46,641 nucleotides of DNA from Candidatus Binatia bacterium (lineage in GTDB: Bacteria > Desulfobacterota_B > Binatia > UBA9968 > JAJDTQ01), in assembly GCA_022827045.1 (NCBI GenBank), contig JAJDTQ010000193.1, positions 1 to 46,641 on the forward strand. Direction: 5' to 3'. The stretch's first letter is position 1. Each line of letters starts with the position of its first letter. The position numbers and the translations under genes were made by a program. A model generated the notes under the pieces. That model worked only from the letters and a program-made list of their open reading frames with translations. It was not told the DNA's origin and did no database searches. Shown piece after piece: positions 16,609 to 24,422 of the stretch.

Positions 16609-17082
16609 TCAACTTCTGCGGCTCTTCATGGAGCGTTCCATCTCCCGCCGGACCATCTTCTCCTTGACCGTGGCGCGCTTGTCGTAGAGCTTCTTTCCGC
16701 GGGCCAGGCCCAACTCCACCTTGGCGCGTCCGTCCTTGAAGTATAGCTTCAATGGAATCAGGGTCAAGCCGCGCTCCTTGACCTTTCCGGTGAGCCGCAT
16801 GATCTCGCGCTTGTGCAGAAGCAGCTTCCGCGGCCGGGTGGGCTCGTGATTGAACATGTTGGCCGCCGGATAGGGGCTGATGTGGGAGTTGACCAGGTAC
16901 ACCTGACCCTTGTCGACCCGGGCGTAGCTGTCGGCGAGATTGGCGCGGCCGTCCCGAAGCGACTTCACTTCGCTGCCCAGCAGCACCATCCCGGCCTCGA
17001 AGGACTCGTCGATGAAGTACTCCCGGCGCGCCCGGCGGTTGACGGTGACGGTCTTCTCGGCGGTTTCCTTGGTCGAGGCCAT
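16609..17082 (-). CDS. smpB: SsrA-binding protein SmpB
   Basis: 157-residue OB-fold protein that binds the tRNA-like part of tmRNA and brings it to stalled ribosomes. Conserved blocks are NRRARREYFIDESFEAG, LLGSEVKSLRDGRANLADSYA and KVELGLARGKKLYDKR, followed by a basic tail (KEKMVRREMERSMKSRR). The frame is open to 17199, but homology starts just after the ATG at 17082, which lies 59 bases downstream of panC. The tmRNA gene follows within 22 bases. Gene order panB-panC-smpB-ssrA on one strand suggests co-transcription. Confidence 0.97.
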   Translation of the reverse strand: MASTKETAEKTVTVNRRARREYFIDESFEAGMVLLGSEVKSLRDGRANLADSYARVDKGQVYLVNSHISPYPAANMFNHEPTRPRKLLLHKREIMRLTGKVKERGLTLIPLKLYFKDGRAKVELGLARGKKLYDKRATVKEKMVRREMERSMKSRRS

Positions 17083-17141
17083 GGGATCGTATTCCGGTTC
17101 GTCGGCCCTGCTCCCGTGAGTTCGGCGAGTAGCGGCGCCGT

Positions 17142-18008
17142 CTACGGGCCCGGCACCGCCAGGATCCGGTTGTCGATCAGGCGCGCCTTGCCCACCCACG
17201 CACAGACGGCCAGGAGCGTGGGGCCCGTGACCTCGTCCACGGAGCGAAGCTCCCTGGGGTCGCGCAGGTCGGCGTACTCGAGGCGCGCCAGGGGCTGCCG
17301 GGAGATCTCTTCCACCACCGCCTCACGGATCCGCGCGGCCGTGGTCTCGCCGCCGCGGACCAGTGCCTCGGCCCTGCTCAGGGCGCTTTGCAGACAACGC
17401 GCGGCCTCCCGCTCGGCCGGCTCCAGGTAGCGGTTCCGCGAGCTCATGGCCACGCCGTCGTCCTCCCGCACCGTGTCACATTCGACGATCTCCACCTCCA
17501 GGTTCAGGTCGTCGCGCATCCGCCGGATGACCTGGAGCTGTTGGTAGTCCTTCCGGCCGAACACGGCCACGTGGGGACGCACGATGTTGAAGAGCTTCAG
17601 CACCACCGTGGCGACGCCGCGGAAATGTCCCGGCCGGTGGGCGCCGCACAACGGCCGGCTGACCTCTTCCACGTCCACGTAGGTCTGATACCCCGGCGGA
17701 TAAATTTCCTCGACCGTGGGGTTGAACAGGAGGTCCACCCGCTCCTCCGTGAGCAGCCGGACATCGCGCTCCAGGTCCCGCGGGTAGCTGTCGAAGTCCT
17801 CGGAGGGAGCGAACTGGGCGGGATTGGCGAAGATGGAGACCACCCGGCAGTCGCCGTGCTTCCCGGCCTCACGCACGAGGCTCAGATGGCCTTCGTGCAG
17901 GTATCCCATGGTGGGCACCAGGACGATGCGCTTCCCCTCGCGCCGGGCACGGCCGCTCCATGCCTGCATCTCCGGGATGGCGCGGATGTTGGGTAACGGA
18001 CAGGACAC
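17142..18008 (-). CDS. panC: Pantothenate synthetase PanC
   Basis: ATP-dependent condensation of pantoate with beta-alanine to pantothenate (vitamin B5), cytosolic. The 288-residue length is normal. Motifs: VPTMGYLHEGHLSLV (HIGH-type nucleotide site), FANPAQFAPSEDFDSYPR, VFGRKDYQQLQVI and MSSRNRYL (KMSKS-like). The start is a GTG at 18008 whose G is also the last base of the panB stop (TAGTG, one-base overlap), indicating translational coupling with panB. The first codons (GTGTCCTGTC) match one end of the MITE-like element at 32096; this may be chance. No panD is seen in the window. Confidence 0.96.
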   Translation of the reverse strand: MSCPLPNIRAIPEMQAWSGRARREGKRIVLVPTMGYLHEGHLSLVREAGKHGDCRVVSIFANPAQFAPSEDFDSYPRDLERDVRLLTEERVDLLFNPTVEEIYPPGYQTYVDVEEVSRPLCGAHRPGHFRGVATVVLKLFNIVRPHVAVFGRKDYQQLQVIRRMRDDLNLEVEIVECDTVREDDGVAMSSRNRYLEPAEREAARCLQSALSRAEALVRGGETTAARIREAVVEEISRQPLARLEYADLRDPRELRSVDEVTGPTLLAVCAWVGKARLIDNRILAVPGP

Positions 18009-18811
18009 TAGTGGAACGTGTGCTCCTCCGCCGGGAACGCCTCGGTCCGCACCTCTTCCATGTAGCTCTGCACCGCGCCGCCGATGGTGTCCTTGAGATT
18101 GGCGTAGCGCTTGACGAACTTGGGCGTGAAGTCGTCGAACAGGCCGAGCATGTCGTGGACCACGAGGATCTGCCCGTCGCAGTGCATGCCGGCGCCGATG
18201 CCGATGGTCGGGATGGACACGCGCCGGGTGATCTCGCGCGCCAGTTGCACCGGAATGCCCTCCAGCACCACCGCGAAAGCTCCCGACTGCTCCACCGCCA
18301 AGGCGTCGTCGAGGATGTTGCGGGCGTCGGCCTCGCCGCGCCCCTGGATACGGTAGCCGCCGAACTGGTGCACCGACTGAGGGGTGAGCCCCACGTGGCC
18401 CATGACCGGCACGCCCATCTTGACCAGCGCGTCGATGGTGGCGGCCTGGGTCACCCCCCCTTCCAGTTTGACGGACTCCGCGCCCCCTTCCTGGATGAGC
18501 CGGCCGGCGTTGCGCTTGGCCTCGTCCACTCCGAGCTGGAAGGTCATGAAGGGCATGTCCGACACCACCAGCGCCCGCTTCCGCCCGCGAATCACCGCGC
18601 GCGTGTGGTAGATGATGTCGTCGACCGTCACCGGCAGCGTGCTGTCGTGGCCCTGCACCACCGAGCCCAAGGAATCGCCGACCAGAAGGAGGTCTACTCC
18701 GGATTCGTCCAGGATGCGGGCGAAACAGTAGTCATAGGCCGTGAGGCAGACGATCTTCTCGCCCCGCTCCTTCATGCTCCGAACTTCCGGCACCGTCATT
18801 TTCCGTCCCAT
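18008..18811 (-). CDS. panB: 3-methyl-2-oxobutanoate hydroxymethyltransferase PanB
   Basis: Transfers a hydroxymethyl group from 5,10-methylene-THF to ketoisovalerate, giving ketopantoate in the pantothenate pathway. 267 residues from the ATG at 18811, chosen because GAGGAGG lies about 8 bases upstream and homology starts at [10 protein letters not shown]; the frame is open to 18865. Motifs: [51 protein letters not shown] and [15 protein letters not shown]. An intrinsic terminator ends 33 bases before the start and a promoter lies at 19034-19062, so expression may be controlled by attenuation. Confidence 0.96.
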   Translation of the reverse strand: MGRKMTVPEVRSMKERGEKIVCLTAYDYCFARILDESGVDLLLVGDSLGSVVQGHDSTLPVTVDDIIYHTRAVIRGRKRALVVSDMPFMTFQLGVDEAKRNAGRLIQEGGAESVKLEGGVTQAATIDALVKMGVPVMGHVGLTPQSVHQFGGYRIQGRGEADARNILDDALAVEQSGAFAVVLEGIPVQLAREITRRVSIPTIGIGAGMHCDGQILVVHDMLGLFDDFTPKFVKRYANLKDTIGGAVQSYMEEVRTEAFPAEEHTFH

Positions 18812-18844
18812 TCGGCAGACCTCCTCGGGCTGAACATCCACAAC

Positions 18845-18875
18845 AAAAAAAGCCTCCCGGACCAATCCGGAAGGC
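18845..18875 (-). terminator. Intrinsic terminator/attenuator just upstream of panB
   Basis: On the minus strand GCCTTCCGGA (18875-18866), a 4-base loop and TCCGGGAGGC (18861-18852) form a 10-bp stem with one G-U pair, followed by seven T (18851-18845). It sits 33 bases before the panB ATG and about 235 bases after the gshA stop. It may end gshA transcripts or act as a panB attenuator. Confidence 0.85.
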
Positions 18876-18932
18876 CATCCCGCTACCGTTGGAGACGATA
18901 GATGCCAGAATGTCTCATCCGTCTCGGTCCGG
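18857..18932 (-). promoter_or_regulatory. Possible antiterminator pairing in the panB leader
   Basis: In the leader, CCGGACC (18932-18926) is complementary to GGTCCGG (18863-18857) inside the 3' arm of the terminator, so the two structures are mutually exclusive. Directly downstream of it, GAGACG (18925-18920) and CGTCTC (18897-18892) form a further perfect 6-bp hairpin. The pairing is read from sequence; the regulatory role is inferred and no known riboswitch class is recognised. Confidence 0.4.
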
Positions 18933-19033
18933 CTCCCCCGGATCCAAGCGGCATTTCGCGTCTTTCCGTTCCCCCCTCCTGGAGTCGGCCGGCTTGGCCT
19001 GGCCGCTCCGGGGCTTTCCGGAAAGATGGTGGG

Positions 19034-19062
19034 ATACTAGCGCGAAGCGCGCGGAAAGTCCA
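19034..19062 (-). promoter_or_regulatory. Candidate promoter for panB-panC(-smpB-ssrA)
   Basis: TGGACT (19057-19062) and TAGTAT (19034-19039) are separated by exactly 17 bases on the minus strand, 49 bases past the gshA stop and about 215 bases before panB. Each hexamer matches 4 of 6 consensus positions. The same -35 word occurs at the UbiD promoter candidate. Confidence 0.45.
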
Positions 19063-19110
19063 GGGGGGTTTCCGATGGGTTTTGAAATTGAACGCGACCC
19101 GCGGGCGGGG

Positions 19111-20454
19111 TCACGGCAGCTTGTAGGAACTGTCCTCGATGAGCCTTCGGAGGTCCTGGCGGAACTCGCCCTGCCACTTGGAGAGGATCACGTCGGCGGG
19201 ACATAACCCCTGCTGGACCAGATCGCGCAAGGGCTTCAAATGAATGGTCTCGTCCTCGCCGCGCTTGTTCAAGCCCCGCTGGCGCGCCAGCCCTTCCCAG
19301 GCGATGTCGACCATCTCCTTTGCCAGGTCGCCCAGGGAGTAGCGCCGGAAGCGCGCCGCCGGGCCGAGCCGGTGAGAGTCGTGGTAGGCGGTCATGCGCT
19401 CGTCGAAGGACCATCCCTTGACCAGGTCCCATCCGGCCTGGAGGCAGTCGGCGTCATAGCAGATGCCCTTGATGAGCGCGGGCAGCGCCGGCATCAACTC
19501 CGGCGCCTGGCTGTCGGCGGAGCGGAACTCCATGTAGTGCTTGAGACGCACCTCGGGGAACAGCGTGGTGAGATGAAGCTGCCAGTCCGTCATGGTGGCG
19601 CGGTGGCCCTGGTGCCCGTGCTCCAGGAAGTGACGGAACGGGACCCCGGTCATGTCCAGGTAGTTGCCGTCCCGGGCGATGAGGTACATCGGCACGTCGA
19701 GGGCGTACTCCACGTAGTGATGGAAGCCGGCGTCGGGGGAGAAGCAGAACTCCAGGAGCCCGCAGCGGTCGGCGTCGGTACGCGTCCAGATATGGCCGCG
19801 GTAGCTCTTGAAGCCGTTGGGCTCGCCGTCCGAGACGGGCGAGTTGGCGAACGTCGCGCCGATGATCGGCGCCAGCCCCATGGCGGTTCTGAGCTTCGCC
19901 ATGGCGTCGGTCTCGTCGCCGTAGTCGATGTTGGCCTGCACGGTGGCCGTCTGTTTCATCATCCGATGGCCCAGGCTTCCCACCTTGGCCATGTACGGCC
20001 CCATGATGCGGTAGCGCCGCTTGGGCAGCCACTCGATCTCGTCGACGCGGCTGAACGGCTGCATCCCAAGACCCAGAAACACCACGTCGAACTTCCCGGC
20101 GACGTCGATCAGCTCACGGATGTGCTGGGAGAACTCGGCGTTGCTGCAGTGGATGTCGTCGCAGGGCTCGCCGCTCAACTCGATCTGGCCGCCCGGCTCC
20201 AGGGTGATGGCGTGGTTGCCGCGCTTCAACCCGATGACGAAGCCGCCTTCCTCCTGCGGCTCCCAGCCGTAGTCGCTTACGAGACCCTCGAGGATGACTC
20301 TGACGCCGCGCGGGCCGGAGTACGACAGCGCCTTGGCCGTGTCGCGTTCGATGCCGACCTTCTCGTACTCGGTGCCCACGCGCCACTGCTCACGAGGCTT
20401 GCCGGCATCGTGAAAGAAAGCTTCCAGCTCGTCGCGTCTCTCGATCACGGACAT
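19111..20454 (-). CDS. gshA: Glutamate-cysteine ligase (plant/proteobacterial GCS2-like type)
   Basis: ATP-dependent joining of glutamate and cysteine, the first step of glutathione synthesis. 447 residues, matching the plant/alphaproteobacterial class rather than the E. coli GshA class. Motifs: WRVGTEYEKVGI near the N-terminus (metal/ATP site), GNHAITLEPGGQIELSG, MGPYMAKVGSLGHRMM, TATVQANIDYGDE and HYMEFRSADSQAPELMPALPA. It follows mtnA by 41 bases on the same strand, so the two probably form an operon. No gshB is visible; the product could also feed another gamma-glutamyl thiol pathway. Confidence 0.93.
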   Translation of the reverse strand: MSVIERRDELEAFFHDAGKPREQWRVGTEYEKVGIERDTAKALSYSGPRGVRVILEGLVSDYGWEPQEEGGFVIGLKRGNHAITLEPGGQIELSGEPCDDIHCSNAEFSQHIRELIDVAGKFDVVFLGLGMQPFSRVDEIEWLPKRRYRIMGPYMAKVGSLGHRMMKQTATVQANIDYGDETDAMAKLRTAMGLAPIIGATFANSPVSDGEPNGFKSYRGHIWTRTDADRCGLLEFCFSPDAGFHHYVEYALDVPMYLIARDGNYLDMTGVPFRHFLEHGHQGHRATMTDWQLHLTTLFPEVRLKHYMEFRSADSQAPELMPALPALIKGICYDADCLQAGWDLVKGWSFDERMTAYHDSHRLGPAARFRRYSLGDLAKEMVDIAWEGLARQRGLNKRGEDETIHLKPLRDLVQQGLCPADVILSKWQGEFRQDLRRLIEDSSYKLP

Positions 20455-20495
20455 CGCGTCGTATCCTCGCCGAAGGAACCCGCGGCCGGTTGCTT

Positions 20496-21533
20496 CTACC
20501 CGCGGCAGACGGCCCGCAGGTTCTGCTCGTACGGCGGCGTGACCACCGCCTTTTCCGTGATGATGGCCGAAACGAGGGAATGATCGGTGACGTCGAAAGC
20601 GGGGTTCAGGGTGTTCACTCCGTCAGGAGCGACACGGGTTCCGGCGATGTGCGTCACCTCGTCCTGGCTGCGCTGCTCGATGGGAATGTCGGCGCCGGAT
20701 GGACAATCGAGGTCCACCGTGGAAGTCGGGCACGCCACGTAGAAAGGAACCTCGTGCCGGCGGGCCAGCACCGCCACCGTGTAGGTGCCGATCTTGTTGG
20801 CGACGTCGCCGTTGGCCGCCACGCGATCCGCCCCGACCACCACCGCGTCCACCCGGCCGCTGTTCATCACGTAGCCCATCATGTTGTCGGTGATGAGGGT
20901 GACCGGAATCTCCTCCTTGGCGAGCTCCCATGCGGTCAAACGGGCGCCCTGAAGAAACGGCCGCGTCTCGTCCACGAACACTTCCTCGATGGCCGCGCCC
21001 GACTCCTTCATGGCCCGCAGAACTCCCAGGGCGGTCCCGTAGCCGGCGGTGGCCAGGGCGCCGGCGTTGCAGTGGGTGAGGATGCGCCGGGAATCCTTGA
21101 GCAACCCGGCCCCCAGGCCGCCAAGGGCGCGATTGGCCGTGACGTCTTCTTCGTATATCTCGAGAGCCTCTTCCTCGAGCCGGCGCTTCAGCACCTCCAG
21201 GTCGCCGTCCTTGTACTCTTCATGGATCCGCCGCATGCGCGCCAGCGCCCAATGGAGGTTCACGGCGGTGGGGCGCGTGTCGGCCAGCGTGCGGAAAACC
21301 CTTTCCATCGCCGTTTCAACCTGCCTGGGATGCTGGATGCGGCGCGCGCCCAGCGCGACCCCCATGGCGGCGGCAACGCCGATGGCCGGGGCGCCGCGAA
21401 CGACCATCGTGCGAATGGCCTGGGCAACCTGCCGGTAGTTGCGGCAGACCCGGTACACCTCCTTGCGGGGGAGCCGGCGCTGGTCGATGAGAATCACCTC
21501 ACCGTCGCGCCACTCGATCGTTCTCACGGTCAT
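20496..21533 (-). CDS. mtnA: S-methyl-5-thioribose-1-phosphate isomerase MtnA
   Basis: Aldose-ketose isomerase of methionine (MTA) salvage; related to eIF2B subunits. 345 residues. Family blocks: [38 protein letters not shown], catalytic Cys in [20 protein letters not shown], and catalytic Asp in [21 protein letters not shown]. The C-terminal [29 protein letters not shown] is typical. Downstream salvage genes (mtnB-D) are not in the window; in some bacteria MtnA works in other MTA or 5-deoxyribose routes. A good promoter lies 27 bases upstream. Confidence 0.96.
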   Translation of the reverse strand: MTVRTIEWRDGEVILIDQRRLPRKEVYRVCRNYRQVAQAIRTMVVRGAPAIGVAAAMGVALGARRIQHPRQVETAMERVFRTLADTRPTAVNLHWALARMRRIHEEYKDGDLEVLKRRLEEEALEIYEEDVTANRALGGLGAGLLKDSRRILTHCNAGALATAGYGTALGVLRAMKESGAAIEEVFVDETRPFLQGARLTAWELAKEEIPVTLITDNMMGYVMNSGRVDAVVVGADRVAANGDVANKIGTYTVAVLARRHEVPFYVACPTSTVDLDCPSGADIPIEQRSQDEVTHIAGTRVAPDGVNTLNPAFDVTDHSLVSAIITEKAVVTPPYEQNLRAVCRG

Positions 21534-21559
21534 GTCGATTCATCTTTCGGTCGTGCTCA

Positions 21560-21587
21560 AATATAGTACCCTGAGAACGACCGTCAA
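21560..21587 (-). promoter_or_regulatory. Promoter of mtnA-gshA
   Basis: TTGACG (21582-21587) and TATATT (21560-21565) with a 16-base spacer on the minus strand; both match 5 of 6 consensus positions. It predicts a leader of about 20 bases. It fully overlaps the upstream region of the divergent 77-residue membrane gene, for which TATAGT (21562-21567, plus strand) could be a -10 element. Confidence 0.6.
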
Positions 21588-21601
21588 GGAAACTGGGAAC
21601 G

Positions 21602-21835
21602 ATGGACGTACTTGGACTTCTGGCCTACGCTTCGGGGCTCTACTTCATCAAGCCGGACCTCGGGCCGCAGGTGTTGCTGGCGACCCTGGCCTTCATTCAC
21701 CTGTGCGACGGCATTCTTTGCCTGATCATCGCCCGACACGGCGGGCGCACTCAGACGGGCTGGACCCTGGCCGGCTTGATCCTCGGCGTCTGGGGGGCGC
21801 TTCCGCTGCTCTTGCTTCGCCGCGGGGACGGCTAG
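21602..21835 (+). CDS. Small hydrophobic membrane protein, unknown function
   Basis: 77 residues with three hydrophobic segments at about 3-16, 22-44 and 53-72, separated by short polar turns (IKPDLGPQ and RHGGRTQTG) and a charged C-terminus (RRGDG). AAGGA lies 11 bases upstream of the ATG, and a possible TATAGT -10 element is at 21562. Its TAG shares two bases with the TAG of ftsZ on the opposite strand, so the two genes converge tail to tail. I do not recognise a family. Length, ribosome site and coherent membrane topology favour a real gene, but it could be spurious. Confidence 0.6.
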   Translation: MDVLGLLAYASGLYFIKPDLGPQVLLATLAFIHLCDGILCLIIARHGGRTQTGWTLAGLILGVWGALPLLLLRRGDG

Positions 21836-23058
21836 TCCATCCGCTTTCGCAAAAACGCCGGGATGTCGAAGTCGTCCTCCGCCACCTCGTCCTCGGTGAG
21901 GTCGTAGGGTGTCTGGGACGCGGCCGAATCCTTTCCCGACTCTCCGTGCCAGCTCGGCTCGCCGAATCCGTCATCCTCGAGGGTGCCGAGGTGAACGACC
22001 TTCTTGCCCTTGGTGTCCTTGATACCCAACCCGAGCGAGCCCTGCCTGTTCGACGGCGCCTGTTTCTGCTCGGCGGGCGCGGCCTCCGGCTGCCGGACGC
22101 CGCCGTCGCCGAACCCGGTGGCGATGACCGTAATCCGCAGCTCGTCCTCGATGGTCTCGTCGATGACGGCGCCGAAAATGATGGTCGCGTCGTCGTGAGC
22201 TTCACCCTGGATAAGGGTCGCCGCCTCGTTGACCTCGAACAGGCTCATGTCCGGACCGCCGGTGACGTTGATCAGGACGCCGCGGGCGCCGTTGATGGAA
22301 ACGTCCTCCAGGAGCGGGCTGGAGATGGCCTGTTGAGCCGCTTCCAGGGCCCGGTTGTCGCCCGAGGCCGCGGCCGCGCCCATGAGCGCGAATCCCATCT
22401 CCTTCATGACCGTACGGACGTCGGCGAAGTCGAGGTTGATGAGCCCGGGCGTCACGATCAGATCGGCGATGCCCCGGACCGCTTGCGTGACCACGCTGTC
22501 CGCCACCTTGAAGGTCTCCAGCAACGTCGTGGACTTGCCGGCAATGCTGAGAAGCCGCTGGTTCGGGATGACCACGAGGGTATCCACCTTGTCCTTGAGC
22601 TCCCGGATGCCCTCCTCGGCCTGCTGCATGCGCCGCTTGCCTTCGAAGATGAAGGGTTTGGTCACCACCCCCACCGTGAGCGCCCCGACCTCGCGCGCCA
22701 CGCTGGCGATGACCGGCGCGCCGCCCGTGCCGGTGCCGCCGCCCATGCCGGCGGTGATGAAGATCATGTCGGCGCCCGTGAGGAACTCGCGGAGGCGCTC
22801 CTTGTCCTCCATCGCGGCGCGCCGGCCTGTCTCCGGATTGGCGCCCGCCCCCAGGCCCTTGGTAAGGGAGTCGCCGATCTGGACCTTGATCTCGGCCAGG
22901 TTCGCGTCCAGCGCCTGGCTGTCCGTGTTGGCCACGATGAAGTCCACGCCCTTGAGGCCTTCCTGGATCATCGTATTGACCGCGTTGCCGCCGCCGCCGC
23001 CGATACCGATGGCCTTGATCCGTGCTCCGGTATCTATCGGGTCCACCATTTCAAACAT
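21832..23058 (-). CDS. ftsZ: Cell division protein FtsZ
   Basis: Tubulin-like GTPase forming the Z-ring at midcell. 408 residues. The GTP-binding start KAIGIGGGGGNAVNTM, the tubulin signature GMGGGTGTGGAPVIA and the T7-loop region LINLDFADVRTVMKEMGFALMG are intact. A variable linker of about 85 residues follows, and the C-terminal peptide DFDIPAFLRKRMD resembles the FtsA/ZipA-binding tail. The ribosome site AAGGAGG is strong. A 96-base gap separates it from ftsA, the longest gene gap in the distal dcw cluster apart from the MITE site, and holds a TGTAAT that could be a -10 box, so ftsZ may have its own promoter. Confidence 0.98.
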   Translation of the reverse strand: MFEMVDPIDTGARIKAIGIGGGGGNAVNTMIQEGLKGVDFIVANTDSQALDANLAEIKVQIGDSLTKGLGAGANPETGRRAAMEDKERLREFLTGADMIFITAGMGGGTGTGGAPVIASVAREVGALTVGVVTKPFIFEGKRRMQQAEEGIRELKDKVDTLVVIPNQRLLSIAGKSTTLLETFKVADSVVTQAVRGIADLIVTPGLINLDFADVRTVMKEMGFALMGAAAASGDNRALEAAQQAISSPLLEDVSINGARGVLINVTGGPDMSLFEVNEAATLIQGEAHDDATIIFGAVIDETIEDELRITVIATGFGDGGVRQPEAAPAEQKQAPSNRQGSLGLGIKDTKGKKVVHLGTLEDDGFGEPSWHGESGKDSAASQTPYDLTEDEVAEDDFDIPAFLRKRMD

Positions 23059-23154
23059 GGCACTTCCTCCTTTTCCCCAGTTGCATTACAGTGTTCGATC
23101 CGTGGGAAACGAGCGCCCGCACGCGCGCCGGCGAGCCGTTCCCGCCTTTTTCGA

Positions 23155-24384
23155 CTAGAAGAACTCCTTGAACCACTCCGTCATCCGGCCCCGGACCTTG
23201 TAGAACAGATGTTCGTTGTCGCGGATCCGAAACAGGTTCCGATCCTGCTGCCTCAGGCCGAAAAGCAAAAGGCCGGTGCCGGTGGCGTAGACCGGGCTGG
23301 ACACCACGTCCACCAGCCCCGTGACGTTGGCCGGCACCCCCTGGCGGACCGGCACGTCGAAAATCCTTTCCGCCATGTCGATGATCCCCGGCAGAAGCGT
23401 GCAGCCGCCGGTCATGACGATGCCCGACACCAGATGGTCCTCGTAGCCGGACTTGCCGATCTCTCGCTGCACCAGGTTGAAGACCTCCTCCAGGCGCGGC
23501 TCGATGATCTCGCACAGGATCTGGCGTGACACCGACCGCGGGCTCCGTCCGCCCACGCTCGGCACCTCCAGCGTCTCGTTGCGGTTGGCCAGGTCGGTCT
23601 CCACGCACCCGTAACGCTGTTTCAACTGCTCCGCCGCCGCCATCGGGGCATGCAAGCCCGCGGCGATGTCGCTGGTGAGGTGGTTGCCGCCCACGCTGAG
23701 CACCGCCGTGTGCTTCACCGAGCCGACGTGGAACAACGCGATGTCGGTGGTGCCGCCGCCCATGTCCACCAGCGCCACCCCCACCTCCTTCTCTTCCTGG
23801 GTCAGCGTCGCGTCGGCGGACGCCAGCGGCTCGAGCACGAAATCCGCGACGTTGAGTCCGGTACGATTGCAGCACTTGATGACGTTCTGGGCCGCCGCCA
23901 CCGCGCCCGTGACCACGTGCACGCTGGCCTCGAGCCGCACGCCCGCCATGCCCCGGGGCTCAACGATCCCGCCCTGGCCGTCGAGGGCGAATTCCTGGGG
24001 CAGCACGTGGAGCACCTCCCGGTCCATGGGGATGGCCACCGCCTTGGCCGCGTCGATGACCCGATCCACGTCGGCGTCGGTCACCTCGTTGTTCTTGACC
24101 GCCACCACCCCGTGGCTGTTGAACCCGCGGATGTGACCCCCCGCGATGCCGGCGAAGACGGTATTGATCTCGCAGCCCGCCATGATCTCCGCCTCCTCCA
24201 CCGCCTTCTTGATGCCCTCCATGGTGGCCTCGACATTGATCACCACGCCTTTCCTCAAACCGCGCGACGGGTGAATACCGACCCCCACCACCTCCGGCCC
24301 CTGCTCGGTCTGCTCCCCTACCACGGCGCAGATCTTGTGGGTCCCGATGTCGAGCCCGACGACAACATTAGTCTTCTTAGACAT
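23155..24384 (-). CDS. ftsA: Cell division protein FtsA
   Basis: Actin-like ATPase that tethers FtsZ to the membrane. 409 residues from the ATG at 24384 (GAGGCGG upstream); the frame is open to 25230 but reads through ftsQ in another frame. Actin-fold motifs: VVGLDIGTHKICAVV (phosphate 1), GVALVDMGGGTTDIALF (phosphate 2) and VSGIVMTGGCTLLPGI (adenosine). The 1C-like region follows the first motif. The C-terminus RMTEWFKEFF is an amphipathic membrane-targeting helix. It follows ftsQ by 38 bases. Confidence 0.97.
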   Translation of the reverse strand: MSKKTNVVVGLDIGTHKICAVVGEQTEQGPEVVGVGIHPSRGLRKGVVINVEATMEGIKKAVEEAEIMAGCEINTVFAGIAGGHIRGFNSHGVVAVKNNEVTDADVDRVIDAAKAVAIPMDREVLHVLPQEFALDGQGGIVEPRGMAGVRLEASVHVVTGAVAAAQNVIKCCNRTGLNVADFVLEPLASADATLTQEEKEVGVALVDMGGGTTDIALFHVGSVKHTAVLSVGGNHLTSDIAAGLHAPMAAAEQLKQRYGCVETDLANRNETLEVPSVGGRSPRSVSRQILCEIIEPRLEEVFNLVQREIGKSGYEDHLVSGIVMTGGCTLLPGIIDMAERIFDVPVRQGVPANVTGLVDVVSSPVYATGTGLLLFGLRQQDRNLFRIRDNEHLFYKVRGRMTEWFKEFF

Positions 24385-24422
24385 GGATATTCCCGCCTCT
24401 TTCGTTGTTCGTTCCCATCGAA

